A stretch of DNA of 64,000 bases from Oxalobacteraceae bacterium CAVE-383 (GTDB taxonomy: Bacteria > Pseudomonadota > Gammaproteobacteria > Burkholderiales > Burkholderiaceae_D), in NCBI GenBank assembly GCA_004134995.1, contig REGP01000002.1, forward strand, positions 1,116,001 through 1,180,000. The letters are read 5' to 3'. The notes beneath the pieces were generated by a model. The model saw nothing but the letters and a program-made list of their open reading frames with translations, was not told the origin of the DNA and ran no database searches. Positions 9,318 through 17,642 of the stretch are shown here, piece after piece; the first letter of the stretch is position 1, and every line of letters begins with the position of its first letter. The position numbers were made by a program, and so were the translations under genes.

Positions 9318-9957
9318 ATGCGGCTCCGTCTTCTGCGTTGAGCGCCTGGGCGCCGCTGTGGATATCGGAGAAAAGAATCTCGGTATGATCCCCGCCGGCC
9401 TCATCGATCGTGACCTTTTTCACATAGTCGCTGCCCTCCAGCGACAGCTTGCCGATGGCTTTGGCCAGCGCCGGCGAACGCGCATTCAGCGCCACTTTCC
9501 ATTGCCTGCCCTGGATGCCGCCGTCCATTTCAAACAGCTGATCGAGCTGGCTCAGGTCGCCCGACAGCAGCGAAAACAGCACGCTGTTGATCATCTTGAC
9601 CACCGGCTCCTGTTTGGCGTCGAGCCGCATGGCCACGCGATCGCCCTGCATCTGCACGATTTCGTCGCGCGTCAGGCGCAGCGTCGCCGGAAACGGCTGC
9701 AAGGTGCGCCACAACACGCCCTTGCCGGCGACCACGCAAAAGCGTCCGCTCGAGGCCAGCGGCTTCTTGATGCCGACCAGTTGCTTGTTCTGGTCGAAGC
9801 GGCCGCACATCACATCCGGCCGCGCCAGCACCGCCTGGATCTGCGCCACCGGCGCGGCGGCGTGCGCGTTGAAGCCGGCGCCGCAGGTCACGGCCAGCAA
9901 TAGCGCGCCGAGAATGTTTTTTGCTTTTCGGCTGTCGTTTTTCATATCGGCGCTCAT
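9307..9957 (-). CDS. LolA-like outer-membrane lipoprotein carrier
   Basis: 216 residues with a cleavable signal (basic start, hydrophobic ILGALLLAVTCGAGFNAHAAA, cleavage near residue 34), then a LolA-type beta-sheet domain (VKMINSVLFSLLSGDL; GIQGRQWKVALN). LolA-like proteins bind acyl chains in the periplasm. In aryl-polyene operons they are thought to carry the lipidated pigment between MMPL exporter and outer membrane. The start at 9957 is chosen because ATGA overlaps the thioesterase stop; the ATG at 9945 is the alternative. Confidence 0.83.
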   Translation of the reverse strand: MSADMKNDSRKAKNILGALLLAVTCGAGFNAHAAAPVAQIQAVLARPDVMCGRFDQNKQLVGIKKPLASSGRFCVVAGKGVLWRTLQPFPATLRLTRDEIVQMQGDRVAMRLDAKQEPVVKMINSVLFSLLSGDLSQLDQLFEMDGGIQGRQWKVALNARSPALAKAIGKLSLEGSDYVKKVTIDEAGGDHTEILFSDIHSGAQALNAEDGAAFAQ

Positions 9958-10397
9958 GTCGGAATTCCCAGTTTTTGCAGCAGGACCGGCGGCGAGGCAA
10001 AGCACATTTCGCCGCTGGCCAGGTCGACCGCGACCTGCACGCTGGAAGCGCGCGTCAGGCGGCCGCCGCTTTCGGCGTCGCTGATCAGATAATCGATTTT
10101 CAGGCGGTTCTGCCATTCCACGATGGTGGCGCGCACCTTGATGCGCTGCATGAACACCGCCGGGGCGGCATAGCGCAAGTGCAGATCGATGATGGGCCAG
10201 GCATAGCCGGACGCCTTCATCTGCGGATAGTTGTAGCCGATCTGTTCGAACAGGGCGCAGCGCGCGTTCTCCAGATACTGGACATAGCGCCCGTGCCACA
10301 CCACTTCCATCGGATCCAGATCGTAGAACTGGACCTGGATGTCGACTTCGGCGCGCCAGTTGGCCGGCGCCTGGGTATCTTTGATTCTCATGTTCAT
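9954..10397 (-). CDS. Acyl-CoA/ACP thioesterase, 4-hydroxybenzoyl-CoA thioesterase (YbgC/FadM) family
   Basis: 147 residues, a single hotdog domain with the family signature FYDLDPMEVVWHGRYVQYLE near residue 22, where the aspartate is the catalytic residue in 4HBT enzymes. It would hydrolyse an acyl thioester, either releasing the finished polyene or editing stalled chains. The start at 10397 overlaps the ammonia-lyase stop (ATGA); another ATG lies two codons downstream. Typical length for the family; substrate inferred only. Confidence 0.85.
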   Translation of the reverse strand: MNMRIKDTQAPANWRAEVDIQVQFYDLDPMEVVWHGRYVQYLENARCALFEQIGYNYPQMKASGYAWPIIDLHLRYAAPAVFMQRIKVRATIVEWQNRLKIDYLISDAESGGRLTRASSVQVAVDLASGEMCFASPPVLLQKLGIPT

Positions 10398-12019
10398 GCT
10401 TCGTACAAAGGCCATTTGCGGCCGGCGATGCACGCCAGCAGGCGGCGCAGGTCCGGTTCCAGCATGCGGTCTTCCTCGACCAGCGGGATGTCCGCGGCAA
10501 GCATGCGCTGCATGGCCGCCAGCCGGCCGTCCGGCAATGTTTCCAGCGCCGCGGCCGGCGCCGTCGCCGCCGCGGAGGCCGGAATGGAGGCGCGCAGCGC
10601 CACGCCCTGGCGCACGGCGATCAGCATGGCGGCGGCGACCTGTTCGGTCAGCGTCAGCACGCGCAGGCAATCGCGGGCGGCGATGGTGCCCATGCTGACC
10701 TTGTCCTGGTTGTGGCATTCGGTCGAGCGCGAAAATACCGAGGCCGGCATGGTCAGTTTCAGGGCTTCGGCGGTCCATGCCGAGACGCTGATCTGCAGCG
10801 CCTTGAGGCCGTGGTTGATGGCCGCGCGCGGACCGGATGCGGCCGAGAGGTTGGACGGCAGGCCGTTGCTGTAGCGGGTATCGACCAGCAGCGCCATCTG
10901 GCGGTCCAGCAGGTCGGCGATATTGGCCACGGTGTTTTTCATGCTGTCCATGGCGAAGGCAATGTGGCCGCCGTAGAAATGGCCGCCATGCAATACGCGT
11001 TCGTTGTCGGCGTCGATGATCGGATTGTCGTTGGCGCTGTTGAGCTCGTTTTCGATCGAGTCCCGCATCCACGGCAGCGCGTCGGCCAGCACGCCGATGA
11101 CATGCGGCGCGCAGCGGATCGAATAGCGGTCCTGCAGCCGTTTTTCGTTGCGGTGCGGCTGTTCGCAATCGAGGTCCTGCCGCAGCCAGGCCGCGATCCG
11201 CTGCTGGCCGGCATGCGGCTTGACCGAAAACAGGGTCTCGTCGAAATGGTGGGCGTTGCCGTCCAGCGCATAGCTGGCCATGGCCGTGATGCGCGTGGCC
11301 AATTGCATCAGATAGCCGGCGCGTTCATAGGCCAGGCAGGCCAGCGCGGTCATCACGGCGGTGCCGTTCATGATCGCCAGGCCTTCCTTCGGACGCAGGC
11401 GCAGCGGCCGCAGCCCGGCCTCTGTCAGCGCCTGCACCGCGGGAACGCGCTGCTGCGCGCGCCAGACGTCGCGCTCGCCGCACAGCACGGCCGCCAGATA
11501 CGACAGCGGCGTCAGGTCGCCGCTGGCGCCGACCGATCCTTCCGACGGCATCAGCGGCAGCAGATCGTGCTGTAGCAATTGCGCGATCTGCTCCAGCAGG
11601 CCGATGCTGACGCCGGAATAGCCTTTGCACAGCGAGGCCAGCCGTGTCGCCAGAATCGCCCGCACCTGCGGCGCGTCGAAGTATTCGCCGAGGCCGCAGC
11701 CGTGGTAGGTGTACAGATGATGCGGCAGTTCGGCGATCAGTTCCGGCGGCACGGTGACGGTGCAGGAATCGCCATAGCCGGTGGTCACGCCGTAGATGGT
11801 GCCGTCTTCGCGCAGCAGGCGGTCGAGGAAATCGGCGCCGCGCGCAATCGCGGCGCGGAAGGCCGGATCGTCCGACAGTGCCGCGGCGGCGCGGCCGGCG
11901 GCGATGGCGGCAATGTCTTCGATGCGCAGGCGGTTGCGGTCGAAAACTACGGCCGCGGCCGCTGCTGCGGAAACGCCGGGGGCGGCTTGCGCGCGGACGT
12001 TGGTGTCAGGATGATTCAT
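10394..12019 (-). CDS. Aromatic amino acid ammonia-lyase (HAL/PAL/TAL family)
   Basis: 541 residues. The ASG triad that cyclises into the MIO cofactor lies in GSVGASGDLTPLSYLAA, and further family blocks are present (SANDNPIID; SRSTECHNQDKVSMG). The enzyme removes ammonia from an aromatic amino acid to give an arylacrylate, which the operon's AMP-ligase could load on the ACP as starter. The selectivity pair in the LPHHLYTYHGCG segment reads Tyr-His, unlike the usual Ser-His of histidase, His-Leu of bacterial TAL or Phe-Leu of PAL. The substrate is thus open, though tyrosine is the likely guess. Start at ATG 12019, 14 bp inside the acyltransferase end. Confidence 0.9.
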   Translation of the reverse strand: MNHPDTNVRAQAAPGVSAAAAAAVVFDRNRLRIEDIAAIAAGRAAAALSDDPAFRAAIARGADFLDRLLREDGTIYGVTTGYGDSCTVTVPPELIAELPHHLYTYHGCGLGEYFDAPQVRAILATRLASLCKGYSGVSIGLLEQIAQLLQHDLLPLMPSEGSVGASGDLTPLSYLAAVLCGERDVWRAQQRVPAVQALTEAGLRPLRLRPKEGLAIMNGTAVMTALACLAYERAGYLMQLATRITAMASYALDGNAHHFDETLFSVKPHAGQQRIAAWLRQDLDCEQPHRNEKRLQDRYSIRCAPHVIGVLADALPWMRDSIENELNSANDNPIIDADNERVLHGGHFYGGHIAFAMDSMKNTVANIADLLDRQMALLVDTRYSNGLPSNLSAASGPRAAINHGLKALQISVSAWTAEALKLTMPASVFSRSTECHNQDKVSMGTIAARDCLRVLTLTEQVAAAMLIAVRQGVALRASIPASAAATAPAAALETLPDGRLAAMQRMLAADIPLVEEDRMLEPDLRRLLACIAGRKWPLYEA

Positions 12020-13034
12020 GGTCTGCTTTCGGGGATGCAAGATCGGCTGCGGCCGCCGGCAAATGCCAGAAGTCGTAGAAATTGAACCATTGCAGCGGCG
12101 CGCGCAGGCAATGGTGCTGCAGGCGCTGCGCATAGGCGGCGGTGAGGGTGTCGAACGCGGCTTCGCGCGCATTGCGCGGCAGCACGATGCGGTCGCGGAA
12201 ATGCTCGAAATCGAGTTCGGCGCCGTCGCGCGTGCGCCGTGAAAACATCAGGTAGACCCGGCATTGCAGCAGGCTCGCCAGTACATACGGCCCGACCGGA
12301 AACGGCGCGTTGCGGCCCAGGAACGGCGCGAAGCTGACGCGCGGCCGGGGCGATACCGGAATGCGGTCGCCGGCGATCACCACGAATTCGCCGCGCGCCA
12401 CGCGCTCGCTGAGGTCGATCGCGGTGGCGGGGGACATCTCGGTGACCTGCATCAGGTTGAGCGTGCTGTCCGGCGCCAGCTGCGCCAGCATCTTGTTGAA
12501 GGCGCGCGCGTGTTTGGTATGCACCAGCACGGTCAGCTTCATGGCCGCGCTCTGGAGCGACACCACGCGGCACAGTTCCAGATTGCCGAGGTGGGTGCAG
12601 ATCAGCAGGCCGCCGCGGCCGGCGGCGACATCCTGCTCCAGCAATTGGCGGCCGTTTTGCCGGATCGACGCCATGTCGAACAGGCCGCCCCAGACCATCA
12701 TTTTGTCGAGAATGCTTTCGCCGAAGGAAGCGAAATGCCGCATTACGCCGAACCAGTCGCCCCTGACGCCGATGCCGCCGCCGGCCTTGGCGCCAATGGA
12801 GGCAATCGCAGCATGGCCGGCGCTGGCGTTACGATAACGGCCCAGCTGCCGCAGGAAATCGAGCGACGCCTGCCGCGCCGAGGGCTTGGCCAGCACGTAC
12901 CAGGCAATCACCGGATACAGCATCAGCCGGAACGGCCAGCGTCCGAAAATACGATAGATCGCGAACAGCAGCCGCATGCCGCCCACGAAGCTGACTTCGT
13001 TGATCTGCGCCCAGTGCGTGCCGCGCCGTTTCAT
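12006..13034 (-). CDS. LpxL/HtrB-like lysophospholipid acyltransferase
   Basis: 342 residues with an N-terminal hydrophobic anchor (residues ~18-50) and the acyltransferase HX4(D/E) motif in CTHLGNLEL near residue 150, followed by VVIAGDRIPV. It belongs to the lipid A late-acyltransferase superfamily and should acylate or anchor the glycosylated pigment at the inner membrane. It overlaps the glycosyltransferase by 4 bp. A second, PlsC-type acyltransferase sits at 16815, so the operon has two acyl-transfer steps. Confidence 0.83.
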   Translation of the reverse strand: MKRRGTHWAQINEVSFVGGMRLLFAIYRIFGRWPFRLMLYPVIAWYVLAKPSARQASLDFLRQLGRYRNASAGHAAIASIGAKAGGGIGVRGDWFGVMRHFASFGESILDKMMVWGGLFDMASIRQNGRQLLEQDVAAGRGGLLICTHLGNLELCRVVSLQSAAMKLTVLVHTKHARAFNKMLAQLAPDSTLNLMQVTEMSPATAIDLSERVARGEFVVIAGDRIPVSPRPRVSFAPFLGRNAPFPVGPYVLASLLQCRVYLMFSRRTRDGAELDFEHFRDRIVLPRNAREAAFDTLTAAYAQRLQHHCLRAPLQWFNFYDFWHLPAAAADLASPKADHESS

Positions 13035-13810
13035 TGCGGTCCGTTCAAGGTATGCAGGGTATGCGGCGGGCGGCGGCCGAAGCGGCGCAGCAACAGCTTC
13101 GGCGCGCGCGGCAGCATGCCGGCGAAATGCAATACATGCATGCGGGCGATCAGGAGATTGTCGCGCAGCAGGCGGAAATGCGATACGCCGTCCGCCGGAT
13201 AACCTACCCGCGCCGGCACGTTGACGACATCCAGTCCGCTCCAATACAGGCGGACCAGCACGTCGGTATCGAAATCCATGCGGCGGCCGAAGCGGCGGCG
13301 GCGATTCAGCGCCAGCGTCGGCGCCAGCGGATAGACGCGCAGGCCGCACATGGAATCGGTGATGGCCATCGACAGGGTGTTGATCCAGACCCAGACGTGC
13401 GTGAGGTAGCGCGCATACAGGCGGATTTTCGGCACGCTGTCGTCGTATTGCGGGCAGCCGGCGATGACTGCCCCCGGATAAGCCTGGGCGATCGCCAGGA
13501 AGCGCGGGATATCGTCGGCGCGGTGCTGGCCGTCCGCGTCGATCTGCAGCGCGTGGGTATAACCATGGTCGGCGGCGCGCTGGAAGCCGGTCAGCACCGC
13601 GCCGCCCTTGCCCTGGTTGACGGCATGGCGCAGCAGTTCGACCCGGCCCGGATACGCCGCGGCGATGCGGTCGAGTTCGGCGGCACAGCCCGGTTCGCTG
13701 GCGTCGTCCACCAGAATGCACGGCACATGCTGCGCCAGCACCGCGTCGACCATCGCGCCGATGGCATGCTGGTGGTTATAAACAGGGATGACGACGCAGG
13801 CTTTAAACAT
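13031..13810 (-). CDS. Family 2 glycosyltransferase
   Basis: 259 residues with the GT-A fold signature: VVIPVYNHQHAIG at the N-terminus, the nucleotide-sugar contact LVDDASEPG, and the DxD-like QIDADGQH near residue 95. It resembles dolichyl-phosphate-mannose-synthase-type GT2 enzymes used in aryl-polyene operons to build the lipid anchor. Start at ATG 13810, just inside the end of the ligase gene (8 bp overlap). Sugar and acceptor are unknown. Confidence 0.84.
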   Translation of the reverse strand: MFKACVVIPVYNHQHAIGAMVDAVLAQHVPCILVDDASEPGCAAELDRIAAAYPGRVELLRHAVNQGKGGAVLTGFQRAADHGYTHALQIDADGQHRADDIPRFLAIAQAYPGAVIAGCPQYDDSVPKIRLYARYLTHVWVWINTLSMAITDSMCGLRVYPLAPTLALNRRRRFGRRMDFDTDVLVRLYWSGLDVVNVPARVGYPADGVSHFRLLRDNLLIARMHVLHFAGMLPRAPKLLLRRFGRRPPHTLHTLNGPQ

Positions 13811-15728
13811 CGCCGCCCTCGATGAAGACGATGCGGCCGCTTGCATGCGGGCCCGCGTCGGAATACAGGCGGAAATGCAGCGCGCCCTTGGAAGGTTCGT
13901 GCTGCAGTTCCAGCATGATGCTGCTGCCGGGCGCGATGATCTGCTGGAATTTGAGCGCGTGCACCGCGGCAAATACCGGCGGCAGGCGGAAATAGCGGCG
14001 GCCGAGCGTAATCGCCCAGTTCAGTTGCGCGACGCCGGGCAGCACCGGCGTGCCGTCGAAATGGCCGTCGAAATACAGCAGATCGGCATCGATGCGCAAT
14101 GCCAGCAGCACGTTGTAGACGTCCTGGCGCAGCAGCGAGATGCCCGGCAGGATGGGACGCGGAGGTGGTGGCGGATGCGGCGGCGCCAGCAGGGCCAGCA
14201 GTTCGGCCTGGGTGGTCTTGCCCTGCGCATTCTGCGGCAGCGCATCGAGATAGCGCCAGCGGCGCGGCAGGGCGATGGCGGGAACGGCGCCGGCCAGGGC
14301 TATTTTCAATTGCCGGTTCAGCGCCGGTTTGCCGGCCGCCTCCAGTTCGGCGCGGCCGCTCGCGCTGAGCACGATGAAGGCGGCGATGCCGGCGCGCATC
14401 GATTTCGCGCCGGGGGCAGGGGTGTGCAGCATGACGCGGACCGTTGCCACCAGCGGCGAGGCGCCCAGGCGGCGTTCGATCGCATCCAGCGAAATTCTTT
14501 TTTCGGCCAGTTTGACGATGCGGTCGGTGCGGCCCAGCAGGATGAAGTGCGGGGCATTGCCGAGGCTGTCGGCGTCGCCGATTGCCGCCGCGCGATCGGC
14601 CATGCGCAGCCATTGCGTGTCGCGCAGGTGCGCCGAGCGCACTTCCAGCACGCCGGTTCCCGCCGCGCCGCCATCGATATCGGCATGGCCGCCGCTGTCG
14701 TTTTCGTTTTCGTGTTCACTTCCCAGCCGCCATTGCACGCCCGGCATGGCGCTCCAGCGCTCGGCGCCGCTGCGCCAGGCGATGCCGCCGGTCTCGGAGC
14801 TGCCGTAAATTTCGATGGGCGCGCTGCCGAACAATGCGGCGGCGGCTTCGGCGGCCGCCGCCGGCAACGGTCCGCCGGAAGAAAAAACGGCGCGCAGATG
14901 CGGCGCATCGGTTGCCGCCGGCAAGGCCGCGCTGTCCGGGAAGCGCGTCAGGTGCGCCGGGCTGGACACCAGCGCGCACGGGCGGCTTTGCATCCACGGC
15001 AGCAGTTCCTCCAGGAATACCGCGCTGCCCGCATGCACGATGCGCTGCGCGGCCAGCGGCCACAATACCTTGAACAGCAGGCCGTAGATGTGCTGGTGCG
15101 ATACGGTGGCCAGCACGTCGGCCTCGCCCAGGCGGGCGCCGAACAGGCGCTCCAGCGTGGTGACTTCGGCGGCCAGCTGCGACAGGCGTTTCGGAATCGC
15201 CTGCGCCTGGCCGCTGCTGCCGGAGGTATATACCACCAGCCCTTCGAAATCGGCGGGCAGGCGGAACGCCGGCGGCGGCAGCGCGGCGGCTTCGAGTGCA
15301 GGCGGCGATGATAACGAAGGCAGGGGCGACAAGGGCGACAAGGGCGACCATACCGGCTCGAAATCGCCGAGGAAGCCGTCGACCGTCATGCTGAGCGCGG
15401 CGCAAGTGGCCGGAAGGGCGTCGCCGGGCAGGTAGATCGTCTTGCCTGCAAGCCAGGCGCCGTAAAGGGCGGCGCCGAATTCGAGGCTGTCTTCGAGGAA
15501 CAGGGCGAAGCGGCAGCCGGGGCGGTCCGTCAATAATTGCCGCCAGGCGGCGATGCGCGCATGGAAATCATCTGCATCGACAAGCTGCGCGCCGCGATAA
15601 GCCACCGTTTGCCCGCCGCCGCAGCCGGCATAGGGCAGGCGCAGCATGTCGGCCGGGTTTGCGGGCATGGATGGCGCGGGGGCGGCCGGAAGCGTCGCCG
15701 ACGGCGCGTGCAGCGCGGCCTCAGACAT
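13803..15728 (-). CDS. Aryl-AMP ligase fused to C-terminal hotdog dehydratase
   Basis: 641 residues in two parts. Residues ~1-510 are an ANL adenylating enzyme: P-loop VYTSGSSGQAQAIPKR, IYGSSETGGIAWR, the hinge-like ILLGRTDRIVKLAEKRIS, and a C-terminal QNAQGKTTQ lysine. Residues ~530-641 are a FabZ/FabA-type hotdog with HFDGTPVLPGVAQ, the catalytic-histidine motif. It would activate the arylacrylate as an AMP ester for ACP loading and also dehydrate 3-hydroxyacyl-ACP. A short Pro-Leu-Ser repeat (PLSPLSPLPS) near residue 130 reflects a small DNA repeat around 15325-15355. The fusion order is unusual enough to note. Confidence 0.85.
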   Translation of the reverse strand: MSEAALHAPSATLPAAPAPSMPANPADMLRLPYAGCGGGQTVAYRGAQLVDADDFHARIAAWRQLLTDRPGCRFALFLEDSLEFGAALYGAWLAGKTIYLPGDALPATCAALSMTVDGFLGDFEPVWSPLSPLSPLPSLSSPPALEAAALPPPAFRLPADFEGLVVYTSGSSGQAQAIPKRLSQLAAEVTTLERLFGARLGEADVLATVSHQHIYGLLFKVLWPLAAQRIVHAGSAVFLEELLPWMQSRPCALVSSPAHLTRFPDSAALPAATDAPHLRAVFSSGGPLPAAAAEAAAALFGSAPIEIYGSSETGGIAWRSGAERWSAMPGVQWRLGSEHENENDSGGHADIDGGAAGTGVLEVRSAHLRDTQWLRMADRAAAIGDADSLGNAPHFILLGRTDRIVKLAEKRISLDAIERRLGASPLVATVRVMLHTPAPGAKSMRAGIAAFIVLSASGRAELEAAGKPALNRQLKIALAGAVPAIALPRRWRYLDALPQNAQGKTTQAELLALLAPPHPPPPPRPILPGISLLRQDVYNVLLALRIDADLLYFDGHFDGTPVLPGVAQLNWAITLGRRYFRLPPVFAAVHALKFQQIIAPGSSIMLELQHEPSKGALHFRLYSDAGPHASGRIVFIEGGDV

Positions 15729-16281
15729 GGCGCTTCCTGACCCTGAGCCGGACCAGGTACTCGGCCGCGAACAGCAGGCCCATCAGCACGTAGGAAATGA
15801 CGCCGGTATACAGCGACCAGATCGCGGCCGGCGCCCACAGCGCGGTGCCCAGCGCGATGCTGCCGTTGACCAGAAAGAAGAGACACCAGACCTGGGTGAC
15901 GCGGCGCGTATAGGCGACCACGAACGGCGGCAGGGCCGCGCCGCGTCCGCGCGCCATGCGTTCGATGACGGTCGGCGGAGACAGCAGGCTGTACCCGAAT
16001 ACGCCGAGAAACGCCGCGCTGACCATGGCCGGATACAGCTTCAGCGGCAGCAGCGCGTTGAACCATACCGCCAGCGCCGCCAGCACCAACGCGGCCAGCA
16101 GCCAGCAGCGCGCCAGCGTGCCGATCTTCAGCATCGGCAACCGCGTCAGCGCGACGGCCACCAGCACCATGGCCAGCAGGCGCGGTTCGATGCGGTCATG
16201 GCCGAACCAGATCAGCAGCGGATACAGCAGCGTGATCAGGGCGGTGAGAACCGTCGCGATGGAAGGTGCGGTGCGTTTTAT
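15721..16281 (-). CDS. COG4648-type integral membrane protein of aryl-polyene operon
   Basis: About 186 residues, five or so hydrophobic helices, with the family's charged block between helices (ERMARGRGAALPP). The first in-frame ATG (16170) would remove the first helix. The frame upstream encodes a clear hydrophobic segment with LYPLLIWFG, as expected at the family's N-terminus. No ATG, GTG or TTG precedes it before the frame runs into the ACP gene. An ATA at 16281 is preceded by GGAG with an 8-base spacer, so initiation at AUA is my best reading. A sequence error is the alternative. Function: accessory membrane protein of unknown activity. Confidence 0.68.
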   Translation of the reverse strand: MKRTAPSIATVLTALITLLYPLLIWFGHDRIEPRLLAMVLVAVALTRLPMLKIGTLARCWLLAALVLAALAVWFNALLPLKLYPAMVSAAFLGVFGYSLLSPPTVIERMARGRGAALPPFVVAYTRRVTQVWCLFFLVNGSIALGTALWAPAAIWSLYTGVISYVLMGLLFAAEYLVRLRVRKRHV

Positions 16282-16286
16282 ATTCG

Positions 16287-16565
16287 CTACTCCTGCAGCA
16301 GCACGGCCAGAACCTCGACCACGTCGCCCACGGTGCGCACGCTGCGGAAGACTTCGGGCTGGATGCGCTTGCCTGTGGTCTGGTTCAGCTTGACCACGAT
16401 ATCGACGGCGTCGATCGAATCGATATCGAGATCGGTATACAGATTCGCCTCCGGCGTGATCGCGGCGGCGTCGAGTTCGAACATATCCTGCAGCAGCGCG
16501 CTGACCCAGTCGCCGATCTCGGCCTTGCTCATCTGGCCGTTCAATGGGGTATTCAACACGGTCAT
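16287..16565 (-). CDS. Acyl carrier protein (first of pair)
   Basis: 92 residues, four-helix ACP pattern. The phosphopantetheine serine lies in LDIDSIDAVD near residue 49. It carries growing acyl chains as thioesters; a host phosphopantetheinyl transferase must activate it, since none is encoded in this operon. It overlaps the second ACP by 4 bp. Twin ACPs are standard in aryl-polyene operons, one usually being preferred for the starter. Confidence 0.88.
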   Translation of the reverse strand: MTVLNTPLNGQMSKAEIGDWVSALLQDMFELDAAAITPEANLYTDLDIDSIDAVDIVVKLNQTTGKRIQPEVFRSVRTVGDVVEVLAVLLQE

Positions 16566-16828
16566 TGCGGCTCCTTGCGTTGTTCGCCGAGCATGGCGAC
16601 CAGCGCCGCGACCGATTGGAAATGGCGGCGCGTTTCTTCCGAATTGGCGGACAGCGTAATGCCGTAGCGTTTCTGCAGCGCCACGCCGAGTTCCAGGGCG
16701 TCGATCGAATCGAGTCCCAGGCCGTCGCCGAACAAGGGCGCGTCGGTATCGATGTCGGCGATTTGCATGTCTTCCAACTGCAGCACGTCGATGATCAACT
16801 GTTTTACTTCGTTTTCAAGCTGCTGCAT
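16562..16828 (-). CDS. Acyl carrier protein (second of pair)
   Basis: 88 residues with the classical DSL-type attachment site GLGLDSIDALE near residue 40 and acidic helices around it. It is closer to ordinary fatty-acid ACPs than its neighbour. It starts inside the 3' end of the PlsC-like acyltransferase (14-bp overlap) and overlaps the other ACP by 4 bp, so all three are probably translated in a coupled way. Confidence 0.88.
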   Translation of the reverse strand: MQQLENEVKQLIIDVLQLEDMQIADIDTDAPLFGDGLGLDSIDALELGVALQKRYGITLSANSEETRRHFQSVAALVAMLGEQRKEPQ

Positions 16829-17642
16829 GGCCGAGTGTCGCTTTCATAAAATAATTTTGGAGATAGTCGGTCAGGTGGCGGGCAGCGAGAATCTCGCTGA
16901 CGCCGTTTTGGAGAAAGGGGGCGATCGCGATGTCTTCCTGCACGGCGATGCTGAAATGCGGCGCCGTTGGCGGCACCCGCCACCATTTTTCGCCCTTGCC
17001 GAGCGTCGGCGGGCGGCAGGTGATCAGCACCGGCGTGATGTCGCGGCGGCCGCGCACCGCGACATTGGCGGCGCCGCGCTTGAACTGCATGGCGCCGCCG
17101 GGCGGCGTGCGCGTGCCCTCGGGAAAGATGATCAGATTATTGCGGTTGGCCAGCGAAGCCAGGCAGTCGCCGATCAGGCCGGGACCGTTGGCGTTGCTGA
17201 TATAGCCGGCCGAACGCACCGGGCCGCGCGTGACGGGATGGTTCCACAGCGATTGCTTGACGATGCAGTCGGCATGCCTGACGAAGGCCATCAGGAATAC
17301 GGTATCGATCAGGGTCGGATGGTTGGCGAGGATCAGCAGTCCCTTGCGCTGCAGCCGTTCCAGGCCGCTGACTTCATACCGCAGCACGCCGAGCAGGCGC
17401 ATCATTTCGATGAAGGCGCGAAATCCCAGGCGGATGGTGTCGCGGGCCAGCCGCACTTTCAGCACGCGGTCGTGCACCAAGAGGCCCAGCAATGGAAATA
17501 CCAGGCTGCGCAGCAGCAGGCCGCTCAGGCCGAAAATGAAAAAGCTGAAGCCGGTGCCGGCCACGCGCAGGGCGCGGTCGATGCGCTGCCGCGGCGGGCT
17601 TGAACGGCGCTTGCGCATGGAGGATGTCACGTCGGCCTTCAT
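16815..17642 (-). CDS. PlsC-type 1-acyl-glycerol-3-phosphate acyltransferase
   Basis: 275 residues with a hydrophobic N-terminal segment, the HX4D catalytic motif in ANHPTLIDTV (~residue 115) and the substrate motif IFPEGTRTPPGG. It should acylate a glycerol- or sugar-type acceptor in the inner membrane, probably making the pigment's lipid anchor. The start at 17642 overlaps the upstream gene's stop (ATGA). A longer upstream frame overlaps the ketosynthase-like gene and is rejected. Confidence 0.85.
   Translation of the reverse strand: MKADVTSSMRKRRSSPPRQRIDRALRVAGTGFSFFIFGLSGLLLRSLVFPLLGLLVHDRVLKVRLARDTIRLGFRAFIEMMRLLGVLRYEVSGLERLQRKGLLILANHPTLIDTVFLMAFVRHADCIVKQSLWNHPVTRGPVRSAGYISNANGPGLIGDCLASLANRNNLIIFPEGTRTPPGGAMQFKRGAANVAVRGRRDITPVLITCRPPTLGKGEKWWRVPPTAPHFSIAVQEDIAIAPFLQNGVSEILAARHLTDYLQNYFMKATLGHAAA

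Noticed and set aside
9318-9404. 29-codon N-terminal extension of the MMPL protein to ATG 9404
   Set aside because: It would overlap the LolA-like gene by 98 bp, whereas TTG 9317 has a well-spaced GGAG and fits the compact style of the operon.
13788-15311. Open frame of 507 codons on the plus strand
   Set aside because: It lies antisense to the ligase-dehydratase and glycosyltransferase genes, is rich in Gln, Ala, Arg and Gly as is normal for shadow frames of high-GC genes, and resembles no family.
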